From Epiperipatus broadwayi (lineage: Eukaryota; Onychophora; Udeonychophora; Euonychophora; Peripatidae), in the NCBI GenBank assembly GCA_028023455.1, contig JAQFVV010006231.1, forward strand, positions 2,065,478 to 2,129,477: a DNA stretch of 64,000 nucleotides, given 5' to 3'. The position numbers and the translations under genes are program-made. Each line of letters begins with the position of its first letter. Position 1 is the first letter of the stretch. Shown here piece after piece: positions 53,056-64,000 of this stretch. Below the pieces are notes generated by a model. The model had not been told where the DNA came from, did not search any database, and was given only the letters and a program-made list of their open reading frames with translations.

Positions 53056-53877
53056 GTAATCTTTACTATTAAACTTTGTAATTAAAATAACCTCTTGGCG
53101 TCCTTGAAAATTTGCATAGGCTACAATTTATTTGTAAATAAATATCTGTGTGAAAAGACATATTAAACTATTATTCATTGAAAATCATAGTGCATTTTGA
53201 AGTGCAATTGTAAACACATTTTATTTTTTTATCTATTTTATTAAGCATTATAATTTTTATTTTACCATAATACAGAAAACCCAACTACTATTTAATAAAC
53301 AATTGTTAAGATAATGAAATATCCCACTCTCAATTTCGATAAAATTAAAACCTTAACTAGCTTCATCCTTTTTCTCTTTCCTCTTTTCATCCATCACTCA
53401 CATTTTCATCTATTTTTATATCGCTTATGGATAGATACAGCATATATATGTATGAACTTGTGCATAAATCCAATTTCCTACAAATACGATCTCAGATAAA
53501 AAATTAGAACTACTTTGCTTTCAATTACTTTTATTGTTGCAAGAAGAATTAATATTGTGTGATGTGAAACTGGAGATTATTCTTCAGAATGAAATGAATG
53601 ACAAACTCATCACATTATGTCGCTCACAAGTACATCAGCTAATCTCAGATCTTAATGAATACTTATTGATAAAATAAAAAAGATGAGAAAACAATTTATT
53701 TTTGTTTTATTCAAATTTATCTGCTCAAACATCATATATATATACACTCATATAGATACCATAAATTATTTGTGTTAGTATTTACAAAGTTATGTTGAAA
53801 ATCTAAATTTTATAAACATTGATTTAACTGAAACATACTGGCTTATTATATACCTGTGTTTATATATGTAATATATA
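53056..53877. other. No gene seen; AT-rich DNA
   Basis: Nothing supported. The 61-codon frame at 53,314-53,499 is hydrophobic and AT-driven. Confidence 0.45.
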
Positions 53878-54014
53878 GGGTATATGAGCACAGACTTTCA
53901 CACAACCCACCACTCTCCACTCTATCTCATAACACTGATACACTTCAAGTGTATCAGTGTTATGAGATAGTGTGGAGAATGGTGGGTTGTGTGAAAGTCT
54001 GTGCTCATATACCC
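53878..54014. repeat. Near-perfect 137-bp palindrome
   Basis: The left arm 53,878-53,945 and right arm 53,947-54,014 are reverse complements at 66 of 68 positions, with one central base (C53946). Outer ends are GGGTATATGAGCAC and GTGCTCATATACCC. The block AAACATTGATTTAA occurs at about 53,815 and again directly after the right arm (54,016), which could be a displaced target-site duplication. It is much younger than the other hairpins. The ORF spanning it is an artefact. Confidence 0.97.
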
Positions 54015-54539
54015 TAAACATTGATTTAATAAATAAACTATAATAATAATTCTCAAATTTTTTAACTAGTAAATTGTAATAGTCAGTTTTTAAATTATTA
54101 ATTATTACAACTTTATATTGTCTTAAAAAGTTTCTAAGCATAAGATCTCAACACTGACTCGTTGTAAATCGAAAGATTTCGCGAATGTTAGTGTGTAATA
54201 GAAATTGTGGACTTAATCAGTGAGATATTTAATATCCTTACGCTCTCAAATGCTTTAGATTCTCCTATATAATTAAAAAGTAGGTTGAAGATAAAAGAGG
54301 CCACTTTTGTCTTTTAAATAAATCATGTTAAGATTTGTAGAGGTCCCAACTGTCATTTTTCAGGCGCATATTCTTAAGGTTATAGCTTTAATATATATTA
54401 CTGAACGTATAAATATATTTTTCTTTTAACTAAATAAAAGTTTTTTATAATTTTAACTAAACTTAAATAAAAAAATTTGTTTAAACATAGTTGTATAGCA
54501 AAACAGATTATAAAGTTAATCCAGAATCTAATATGGTAA

Positions 54540-55740
54540 TAGGAAAAATTATTTTGACTTTGGTAATTATTTTTTGTCTATTGCTATTTATCAGTTTCTA
54601 ACTTTTACGAGTATGTTAAACGGTAATTTTAAAAATAGATTTGATTTACAGTGAGCACCGCCATTTTTCATTTATTTGGGAATGTTCTTAGAAAGCAAAA
54701 ATTAAAAAAAAAAGTTGCAAAAGATAATGGATATTTAATTCGTTTTATTCTTTGATAGCTAATGGATTTTTATGCTGAAAATAATTTTTCTATTTCATGA
54801 AAGCTTTGTATCTTTGGTAACTTATCTTCAAACTGTTATGCTGCAATTTTTTTTCCTATTACATGTCATCTTTGTATCTTCAACATGTGAAGTCATAGCT
54901 TTTCAGGACCAACTTGAAAAATAATTTCTTGAAACGAAAACAGTGCAATCATTGAAATTTCTGGAAAGACTTTGGTAATTATTTTTTGTCTATTGCTTTT
55001 TTTAAAAAATATTGATGAATTTAAATGATTTGGTAATGTTCATAATCTTTTATTTTTTAAGTATTACACCTAAGACGTAAATTGTGAATTTCAGTTATTT
55101 TGTGTGGTAGGGGTATATTTTATGTTGATAATTCTTTTTTATGTACTGCTTGATGAATTTAAATGATAATGCCATAATTTTAAAGCAGAGACCAAATAAT
55201 TGCTTTTGAATGTATTGCAGATAAATGCAAATTGGAAGCTTAATAAATAATTTGATGAAATTCTGTTTTTGCATTTTCCCGCCTTCTGCCATTGTTAATG
55301 GTTTCTTGTATATTGCATTTTCCGCCTTCCACCATTGTTAATGGTTTCTTGTATATTGCTTTTCATTTTCAGCTATATATATATTTTTTAATTTAAAATT
55401 TTATAGCATTATGATTTTTTTTTTAAAATTTGGACTTTTGCAATATTTCTTGAATATATACAGCATCAGGCATTTATTTTTTACTTGTCAATTCCTCGGG
55501 CTTTTTAGTTGTCTATTTTCATGCACTTTTTGATATAAATTTATTTTTTACTTGCCAATTTTTAGCATTTTGATATATCTAGCTTCGGGCTTTTTTAGTT
55601 GCCTATTTTCATGCACTTTTTGATATAAATTTATTTTTTACTTGCCACTTTTCAGTGTTTTTGTGTGTTTAGCCTCAGGCTTTTTTAGTTGACAATTTTC
55701 AGCCACTTTTTGAAAAAAAAATTTTATCACTTGCAGGTTT
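54540..55740 (+). repeat. Satellite-like block with a 90-bp tandem array
   Basis: GACTTTGGTAATTATTTTTT plus GTCTATTGCT occurs twice (about 54,556 and 54,968). CCATTGTTAATGGTTTCTTG occurs twice, about 50 bp apart (55,290-55,345). From about 55,470 to 55,740 there are three 90-bp units with CTTTTTAGTTG, TTTTCATGCACTTTTTGAT and TTATTTTTTACTTGCCA (ATGCACTTTT at 55,521 and 55,611; AGCCACTTTT at 55,701). It ends at a GC-richer GGCACAGGCCACCTGGTGG stretch (~55,760). Confidence 0.8.
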
Positions 55741-56026
55741 CTGACCGGTTGTTGATGGTGGCACAGGCCACCTGGTGGTAACATAGCATGTTGGGTTAAA
55801 GTATCCAATTTCTTTATCTATTATTAAGTGTTTTGATTTTGGTTAATCAAGTCTTTTTGAGATGTTATTTTATAAATCATGGCAATAAAGGTTATTGAGG
55901 ATTTGCTTATATTGTTGTTCTTAATTAATAGATGTTATTTAATAACATGATTCTGTTGTAAACTGTAAATATTTTATATATAATCAATGAGTTATGCTTA
56001 TTAAATTAATATTCTTTAGTATAAAC

Positions 56027-56230
56027 TAACCAAGGCAAAACTTTCCATACAGTAGTGCCATCCTGTGCCAACCACAGTAATCAATGGATGCCAGAATGGA
56101 TGCACCAGCCTTCTGGCATCCATTGATTACTCTGTTTGGCACAGGATGGCAATTTTGTATAGAGAGTTTTTCTTTGTTTAGTAACAATTATGTGCTACTA
56201 TAAGAGATGGTGATCAAGTGATTCTCTAGT
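56027..56230. repeat. Palindromic R1 copy, ~70-bp arms
   Basis: Arms 56,027-56,096 and 56,111-56,180 are reverse complements around a 14-nt loop. They consist of the terminal part of R1 (TTCTGGCATCCATTGATTAC and TGGCACAGGATGGCA). Only the outer R1 segment is duplicated, unlike the 24.4 kb copy. The R1 tail (AACAATTATGTGC, GTGATCAAGTGATT) follows on the right to about 56,230. Confidence 0.9.
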
Positions 56231-58035
56231 ATATTATCTATAAATACCTTTATTTAATATGGACAGTATATAATAGTGACATAATTTTCTCATCTATGCT
56301 GAAAATAGATAGCTGAATGTGAGTGATCATAGAAATGATGTAGAAGAGTAGTGAATTAAAAGGAAGCTATAAAAATGAAAAAGAAGCATAGCAGGTTAAC
56401 CACTGTTATTAAATTGTTTATTATTAGTATTATTATAATTTTTATGGTATTTCATGCTCATCTAAAATATAAGACATTTTAAGGAAGGTTGGGGTTTAAA
56501 CTCAAGTTCAATAATGTTCAAAGTTCTAGAAGAACATAATGGCATCTATCAAACTGAACAATGTTATAAATTGATCATTATCTTGTATTATTCTGCTTCC
56601 AGCCTCATTTGAGATTCACTCTGATCATTACATTTACATAACTCAATGGGAGGTCCAGTTAATGAACATATATGAAATAATATTACAATGAAGAGATTTG
56701 ATAAGTTTGATATAAGAAATATATATTTTACTTTATTAAATGACAAGCCAAGCTTTTGATATGGAGTATCAGTGTCAAAACATGACTGAAATAAAATTAG
56801 CAAATTTTTAGCATGATAATGAAATGGTTTCTATCTTATTTTTATACTATAAAGCTGAGTGTATTTTCAGGGACAAGCACCATAAGCATAACTCTCCCAT
56901 TAGCTGTTATTGCTGTTGCATATTTAAATGATTTAATTTAGAGAGCATATATTTAACATGCATAATTAGATCAAAGCATAAATACAGCAGCAACAAGATT
57001 TAGCATAAAAACTATGATTATGATGCTCATCAGAATTATATAAACAAACAAAAATTAATATTATATATATATATTGTAAACAAAAATTAATATTATATAT
57101 ATATATTGTAGTCAATGAATCTGTGTACATGTACAAATCTCCATATTAAAAAAGATTTTTAAAAAGTATTTTTGCACATGTAAATACATATGAAAATGTA
57201 TAAAATCTAGAACTATTTTTGACAGAAAATTAGAAAATGTTTTCTGTTATTGAATTAATAGTTTGTTTTTTATTTCAGAATTTTCATCAAATAAAAAACA
57301 AATGTAAATTAAGTTATTCTAAAAGCAAATTAACTAAGAAATATACATAGTTTGAGTTAACCTTAAATATATAAAATATTAACTAAACTGTTACAAAGAA
57401 ATGACTCTGGAATACAAATTAATTTTGAGCCACAAAAATAAAGCAAAACTAAAAATACAACTGCATATAATTGGTGATAACAAAAATCACATATTAAAAA
57501 CTTATATCAGAAGCAATATATAAAATCTCTCAATGTGATCATTTTGTAGAAGTACTCTGTGTGAACATAAAAGCAGAACTATTGGAAACCTATAGCTAAA
57601 AGTAATATTACATAACTCTCAGAGTTTACATTTTACATTTGCATTTATAGCAAATTCTTTTATTTTAAATTAAAACTATTTATGTAAATATGAGTTATGA
57701 ATGGCAAGTGATACTTAGATCTTTAGACTAATTTTTGGTTATTGGTCTTCATCACAGAAGAACACTGGGTAAAAATATCCATCCATCATTTATTAACTTG
57801 AATAGTACAAAAAAGGTTTTATTCTTTTCAATGATGAAAGACTGTAGCCAAAAATTAGTATGGAATATCATTGTTACTATCACATGGGGTTTATTGATTC
57901 CTTTGATCATATATATGATTCCTGAGAAGGAAAACATAATAGTCCAAATTACATTTTATTTCCCAAGATTAAACCTAATAGAAAAAAAGATGAACCCTAA
58001 AAAATGCATTAAATATCATGTTCATTAAAATTACC
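56231..58035. other. No gene seen; contains a 33-bp tandem duplication
   Basis: AAACAAAAATTAATATTATA plus TATATATATTGT occurs twice in a row at about 57,044-57,111. ORFs at 56,588-56,803 and 57,735-58,028 lack domains or splice support and are not called. Confidence 0.5.
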
Positions 58036-58700
58036 AAGGTGGCTGCTGGAGGGTTGCATTAGATCCTAAGATCTAGGTGTAGTGCTCTCAGATACAAGGC
58101 TACTCACTGACGAAGGCCACAAGCCAGAAACTAGTCAGTATATTGGATGAGTAGGCACCCAGATGAAAATTTTATGCACAAGCCTTCTGGTATCCATTGA
58201 TTACTCTGGCTTGCACTGAGTGGCAATACTGTATGGAGAGTTTTGCCTGTTTTAATAACAGTTATAAGCAAGCATAAGAAATGGTGATCATGTAATGTTT
58301 ATTGGCTTAAAACCAATCCTGTCTAATAGAATAGTGGTGGCTATGGTTATTAAAGAACCAAAGACACCAAAATGTATAGGTACTGAACTGAGTTCAGATC
58401 TATATGACTATATAAGCTAATGAGCTTGGATTAAAAATATTATTGTGTTTTTAATTTAAGACTCATCGTTAAGTAGAGATAAAAGGTAGCTTCTGGAGTG
58501 TTGCATTAGTTTCTAAGATCTATGTGCAGTACTCTCATATCCAAGGCTCCTCACTGATGAAGGTCACAAACCAGAACTAGTCTGGGAATATTGGATGAGT
58601 AGGCATTAGATGGGGATTTTATGCACAAACCTTCTGGCATCGATTGATTACTCTGGTATGCACTGAGTGGCAATATTGTATGGAGAGTTTTGCCTGTTGT
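58036..58700 (+). repeat. Two R1 copies in tandem, ~446-bp spacing
   Basis: Copy at 58,036-58,310 and copy at 58,383-58,700, both in the same order as the 10.9 kb copy: GGCTGCTGGAGGGTTGCATT / AGCTTCTGGAGTGTTGCATT, CACTGA.GAAGG.CACAA.CC, GAACTAGTC, TTGGATGAGTAGGCA, ATTTTATGCACAA.CCTTCT and GGAGAGTTTTGCCTGTT. Only the second has the CTGAGTTCAGATCTATATG head. Only the first has the AACAGTTATAAGCAAGCATA tail. Confidence 0.88.
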
Positions 58701-61185
58701 AGTAGTTTATATCTACATGTACAATGGACTAATGAATTCTAAATACATTATTAGCACGCTCATCAAAATGAGACAAAGCCTATTTACTGTTTTTATTCTC
58801 ATATTCTCAATACATTCTGATTATTTTATTATAGGTCTCCAATAAATAATGTCAAAATATCATGACTAACAAAAATTTTCTCATTTAAGGTTTATTAACA
58901 ATGTACCATAAAGTATAACATATACACACACATAGTCTGGATTTTATATAATTAATTAGCATTTTCTTACTAAATATCTATAAAATATAAAATCAAAGTT
59001 AGTAAATGAAGTTTATAAAACAATCAAGTAACTTATGTATTTAATTTATCAATTAAAAATATTAAAAGGGATTGCTTAAGAATGTGTCATCTATTTATGT
59101 ATTTGGAAAATTTGAAAATGAGCAAACATGCAGTCGTTTTATTAATTTCTGTATGTGTTTTAAAAGTTGAATATTTGGATATAATAAAATAACATTTAGT
59201 TTTCACAATAATTGTTCTAAAAAATTTATAAATTAAAAAGTAAATATATTGCAAACTTGAAATACACTCCAATATTTGTAAAATATTAGACTTATTAGCA
59301 TAAATAATTTATTTCATTCAAAATTTATGAATTTATAATAATTCCTTAAAAATAAAAATTCGCAATACTTAAAAATGATTTAAGAGAAAAATTTAAAAAC
59401 TTAAATAATTTTTAAAATCACTAAATAATAATTTGCTTATTTCGAAATTTTGTTTATGAGCAAACAACTTAGGAAAAAAGTTTCTTATAGATAGTAAGGC
59501 TTATTTCTGAATACTGTGAAAATACATAATTAATAAAATTGCAAACCAAAAAACATCAGATTAAAAAATAAAAGTGTGATTCTTTAATTTTGACTTCATC
59601 ATAAATTGAGAGGTTCATAAGTCTGGATTCAAATATTAAATTTAGGTGGCATTCCAGCAGAAAATATGTGTTTATTAAATTTACACAAGTTGTGGCAGCA
59701 GTAATCAAAGTTCCACTCACTGTTTGGCCAATAAATGATTGCACAAAATAAGAAAAGCATGAAAATTCAAATGATGTCAAGTTTTCTTATTAATTGTGGT
59801 ATAAAAAATAACCATTACATAGCAGTAAACACTGAAATGTAAAGCTAAACACAAAAACCATTTTTATTAGTTGTAATCAATTCTGTTAAGATATTACCTG
59901 ACAGACCTTCAATGTTTTGTTTTTAAATTTTGAAAAAATCTGCTTTCAAAATCTTTGCATTTTAAAATGATGAAAACTTAATAAATAATGTTTTAATTGT
60001 TAGAAATAATCTGAAAGCAAAGTTAAAAAGAAAAAAAGTATAAAGAACTTTTTCTTCAGAAACAATATATTAAATGCATACTATTGTTTGAACAAACTGC
60101 AATTACAAAAGTGTATGCAAATTTTCAAAGTTGAAATCAACTTTAAAACATTAAAAAGTCTTTAGGAGAGAATGTTTAGATTTGTTCTAATTAATTTTTA
60201 TACTTTATTAATAATTGTAATTATATTTGGAAGTATATTGTTATTTTAAATATTTAGTTGATATTTAATATTATTAATATTTGGAATTTAGCAAATGATA
60301 ATTTGATTTTTTGTTTATCTATATACAAATTCTCTACTTTAAATAGACTGTCCTTTTGATAAAATATTAGAAATTTCCTATGTTACTGTTTTTGAGTTAA
60401 TATTTGTTAAATTAGAAATATAAAATCCATTAAAACATTGGATAATAAATTTAGTTCTAAAATTAATATTTTTAATTCCTGATAAATTTATGAAATAATT
60501 TTTCCTATATATTCCAATCCTATTTTATTAAATTATTTATTTCATTAACTTTAAAACTATCTATCATAGTTCTTTGTTTTTAATTCTAATCACTATTTGA
60601 ATTACGTAATATTGGTAGGTGTCTGTAACACTTAGATATTAATTTTTAAATTTTCTATAGTACTTTATTGCCATAGTTAATAAAGTTACTATTAAAATAT
60701 AATGGGAAAAATATGATTAGGATTGATTAGTTATTGAGATGGTTATGATCTTTTAACTAAGATTATAATTAGTACTCACATACTATCATTATTAATAATA
60801 AACCAAGCTATTATCGTCACATTAGACTTTGGCTGATATTTAGAAAGATTATTTGGTGATTTAACATTTTGGAATACATTTTTTATTTAAGTATATGAAA
60901 ATATAGTTAAGATCATCTAACAAATATAAAGTCTCTAATTATAGTAATTATCATTACTTATTTAGAAATAGGTCATTTGATGGCCTCAGTATTATGCTTT
61001 TATCTTCTTGATCCAATTTGCTTATATATATATATCAATTATATCTTACATTGTTGTATTATTATGCAATGAGGTAGTTGATGAAATCATTTAAATTTTA
61101 CCTCTATTCAATTATATTCATTGCTTCTCTGTTTATTTATATTTCACTATATTCCTCTGTTAAACTCCATACAACTATAATATAT
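58701..61185. other. No gene seen; AT-rich DNA
   Basis: Nothing supported. ORFs at 59,087-59,272 and 59,556-59,780 show no domain. Confidence 0.5.
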
Positions 61186-62028
61186 AGTAATAATTCCAAC
61201 ACAATTGAAATAAAACAACCATATAAAAATAAATATTTTCTTTATTACTGAATCAGTTTTTGCCCTATATTAGTCTTTTCAAATGTTATATATAGAGCTC
61301 ACAAAATAAGTTCTTAACAAGCTTTGAGAATATCCCCAAATCCCAGACTGGTTTCTTCTATTGGCATCATCAGTAGGTGCTAGGATATTCAAGCATTAGA
61401 TTAAAAATACCAGGACAAGCCCAGAACTTTATCTAATGTATAACTATTAAGTAGAAAATCTGAAATTTTCAGACATCCATACGTCTTCCAATCTAGCTAT
61501 CTAACTTAAATAGCCATATGGGACATCTGATTTGATTTTTTTGTAATTTTATTTTTTTGCTATTAAGGCTTTGGTGATTTTATATTTCTAAACTATTAAT
61601 ATATGGTGTATCTGAATTTGGTTCAATCCCATATGGCTATTTAAATTAGATAACTGGATTAGAAGACATATGGATGTCTGAAAATTTCAGATTTTTTACT
61701 TAATAGTTATACATTAGATAAAGTGCTGGACTTGTCCTTATATTTTTAATCTATTGCTGAATATCCTAGCACCTCACTGATGATGCCAGTAGCAGAAACC
61801 AGTCTGGGGTTAGGGATATTCTCAAAGCTTATTAAGAGCTTATTTTGTGAGCTTTATATATAACATTTGAACAGATAAGTAATTAAATTAGGTCATATGA
61901 CATCTGACTTGATTTTTTTTTTAGTCTTTTTAAAATACACTCTAATATAGGACAAAAACTGGTTCAAGAATAAAGAAAATTTATTTTTATATAGTTGTTT
62001 TATTTCTATTGTGTTTGGAATCATTATT
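61186..62028. repeat. ~840-bp inverted repeat, ~340-bp arms
   Basis: Left arm 61,186-61,521 and right arm about 61,628-62,028. Outer ends are TAATAATTCCAACACAATTG and its diverged complement. Inner ends are AGCCATATGGG and CCCATATGGCT. The right arm carries about 75 extra bases near 61,880-61,950. Inside each arm is the core CAGTAGCAGAAACCAGTCTG(GG) (right arm orientation), as in R1, and a CCCATATGGCTATTTAAATT block like that of the left-edge array. The loop is about 105 bases. Confidence 0.9.
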
Positions 62029-62637
62029 AATTATTTGAAAACAACATTAAAAACAAATTTATGTTTGACCTGTTAAACATTATAATATATAAATTTATTA
62101 ACAAAACTCCCTTCATAAACTTTTTTTTTTAATTTCATACATTTAATATTTCATATATTTAATATAATATATAACATTAAATTATTTTTCATTTAATTCT
62201 ACTTATAAATATTAATCATTCATTTATAAATAAACAGAATTAGTATGAATTGAATAACTTATTGTTCAGCTTTTGCAATAAAAAAAAATTCTTTATTACT
62301 ATATTCCAGATATGATGTATCATTTTTATTTTATTTTTATCCATGTTGAATAAATTATTTTTTTATTATTAAGAAATGTTTTTATTTATTTATAAAGAAA
62401 GTTAAATAAAAAAAGTAAAATTATTTTATAATAGGTATTAACAAAATTTTTACAAGTTAAATTTATAAATGTAATTGCATGTTGATTCTATTTTTATTAT
62501 TTATAATTGATTCGTTAAATATTTAAATTTAAGCTTTATTTCAACTTTTCAAATACATTTGACTGTTAATAATATTATGCAGATTAATATATAGTCAGAT
62601 GTTTAGAGTGATATTATTTTCCTCTTTTTTTTTTTAG

Positions 62638-62729
62638 GTGTTGCTGACCTGATCACTGAAAATACTAGAAAAGGAATCCAACTTGGGACTTTTAGTTTCA
62701 TAAATACTGAATTTTTAATAATACTCTAA
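62638..62729 (+). CDS. Possible short terminal coding exon
   Basis: Preceded by a very strong acceptor (TTTTCCTC, a long T run, TAG at 62,635-62,637). One phase stays open for 29 codons to TAA at 62,729 (VADLITENTRKGIQLGTFSF...). The other two phases stop at once. No family recognised. The pyrimidine tract is also common by chance in such DNA. Confidence 0.25.
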
Positions 62730-63973
62730 TCAACTACAATGTCACCTTAAATGTATTATTTATGAAACTATATGTCCCTAATTCAATTCTCTTGCTAATA
62801 CTATTACTGGCCAGTTCCAGAAACAGCTGAAGATGAAAAAGAAATAATACATTCAAAGTGATGGTGTTATATACTAATCTATGTATAATTACTATCAGTA
62901 CTTGAAAAGTTAAATTTAACTATACACATTTACCAATCAATTAATTCTAGAAGTTAAAAATAGTTAATATATAATTATAAATAAATGCCATTATCAAATC
63001 TTTAGATAAACATTATTTTGTATTTGTTTTGTGAAATTGTTTTGTTTTTGAAGGGGGGGGGGTGCCATCTTTTTTTTTTTAAGAATACATAATTATAAAA
63101 TAATTTATAGGATATTTCTCTTTTTTAACACAAACAAATTTTTTTTACAAATTTGGATAATAATTACGTGTTATAAATATGATTTCGACAAAACAAAATG
63201 ATTAATACGTATCAGGGAATAAAATAGTTGATTCAAATATTACTTGTGTTTAGAAGCAACAGATTGACTTTCTTAGCTAAAATAAATAAAATTTGTGCAT
63301 GAATACATGACGAATTTTGATCATTTGTTTTTTATAATTAAAAAAAACTAAATTTATCAATTTTAGATTAATGGATTGCAGGTGTTAGTAAACTGAAATT
63401 ATTCCATAATATTTGAATGAATATTACAACTTTAATTTTTTAATTATTTTATAAAAATATTGCATCATTTTTTCCGGAATTGAATTTCAAAAAAGTAAAA
63501 TAGTTTAACGTAATTTTTTTTTTTTTTAATTATAACATTGTATAGATTTTTGTGATTTTCTTTAATAGACTCAAGTTATTTGTAAAATAATATTTGACCG
63601 TTCATCAAGAAAATAAATACAAACACCTACATCTAAAAGCGAAAATCGAATCCTGCTGTCTTTTCTTAATCACATATAGAATAAGAAAAAGTTAGAAAGT
63701 AATTTTTTTAAGTCTTTATTTTTTAGCTACGGTTTTATAAAGATAATGTACCGCCATTCCCTACTGTGAATATTGATTTCATTTGTAACATGTCAAAATA
63801 AGCTGATGCTGTTAAAAGCAATTATTGCAAAAGACAGTTGATACTCGAATAGTGCATATATATATAGAATGTCCACAAACATACATTCTCATTTATCATA
63901 TAGTAAATTCTATATATCATAAAGGAGTGTCAAGTTATATTGGCAACAAATCTTCCAATTATGTGCATAGCCT
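62730..63973. other. No gene seen; contains a ten-G run
   Basis: A homopolymer of ten G at 63,053-63,062 interrupts AT-rich DNA. Nothing else supported. Confidence 0.5.
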
Positions 63974-63985
63974 GGATTCAAATCC
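63974..63985 (+). repeat. Possible B box of a tRNA-like/SINE fragment
   Basis: GGATTCAAATCC near the window edge fits a pol III B box (GGTTCAAATCC-like). The upstream A box is not clear. Low support. Confidence 0.2.
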
Positions 63986-64000
63986 ATGATATATAAAATT

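Noticed and set aside
53860-54141. 93-codon ORF over the palindrome
   Set aside because: Open only because the palindrome happens to lack stops; the two arms code unrelated peptides.

Overview
The window looks like a piece of a very AT-rich, repeat-dominated animal nuclear genome. It has long non-coding stretches, di- and trinucleotide microsatellites, decayed APE-type non-LTR retrotransposons (LINEs) broken by stops and frameshifts, tRNA-like fragments, long inverted repeats and a few exon-like islands with splice signals. There are no bacterial operons, phage modules or CRISPR arrays. The species cannot be fixed from sequence alone. An invertebrate is likely; a mollusc such as a cephalopod is only a guess from the repeat style.

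Left third (1-25 kb): three tandem units of a roughly 400 bp repeat (1-1052) with a diverged relative at 4.9 kb; a long hairpin at 8.7-8.9 kb; a tandem duplication at 10.0-10.8 kb; a dispersed SINE-like repeat (called R1 here) at 10.85-11.2 kb; a proline-tRNA-like fragment at 11.94-12.01 kb; and RTE-like LINE remnants at 12.5-14.1, 19.0-19.8 and 21.8-24.3 kb. The last RTE remnant is interrupted by a second retroelement fragment that carries a CCHC zinc knuckle, an inverted 5' part and a (CA)n tail. Between them, around 17.2-17.6 kb on the minus strand, lies a textbook core promoter (TATA, Inr and DPE at canonical spacing) with a candidate first exon.

Middle (25-39 kb): mostly featureless AT-rich DNA. 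It holds one good candidate coding exon (30,380-30,669), a short tandem repeat and a hairpin just downstream, and two pairs of old unnamed repeats.

Right-centre (39-51 kb): the most structured part. A ~1.3 kb inverted repeat surrounds a long (AAT)n tract. Next comes a head-to-tail series of three minus-strand copies of one LINE family (A 40.56-42.95, B 43.08-48.8, C 49.29-50.89 kb), each separated from the next by (AAT/ATC)n trinucleotide tracts. B carries ORF1 (zinc knuckle plus charged repeat linker) and ORF2 (APE endonuclease, reverse transcriptase with YMDD, C-terminal Cys/His knuckle). A keeps only ORF1. C is 5'-truncated. The layout suggests an element that ends in, and lands in, trinucleotide repeats.

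Right end (51-64 kb): a tRNA-like sequence with a long variable arm, a 49-nt splice-flanked exon candidate, a nearly perfect 137-bp palindrome, a 90-bp-period tandem array, further R1 copies (two tandem, one palindromic), an ~840-bp inverted repeat at 61.2-62.0 kb, and a possible terminal exon at 62.6 kb. No complete host gene can be assembled from the window.
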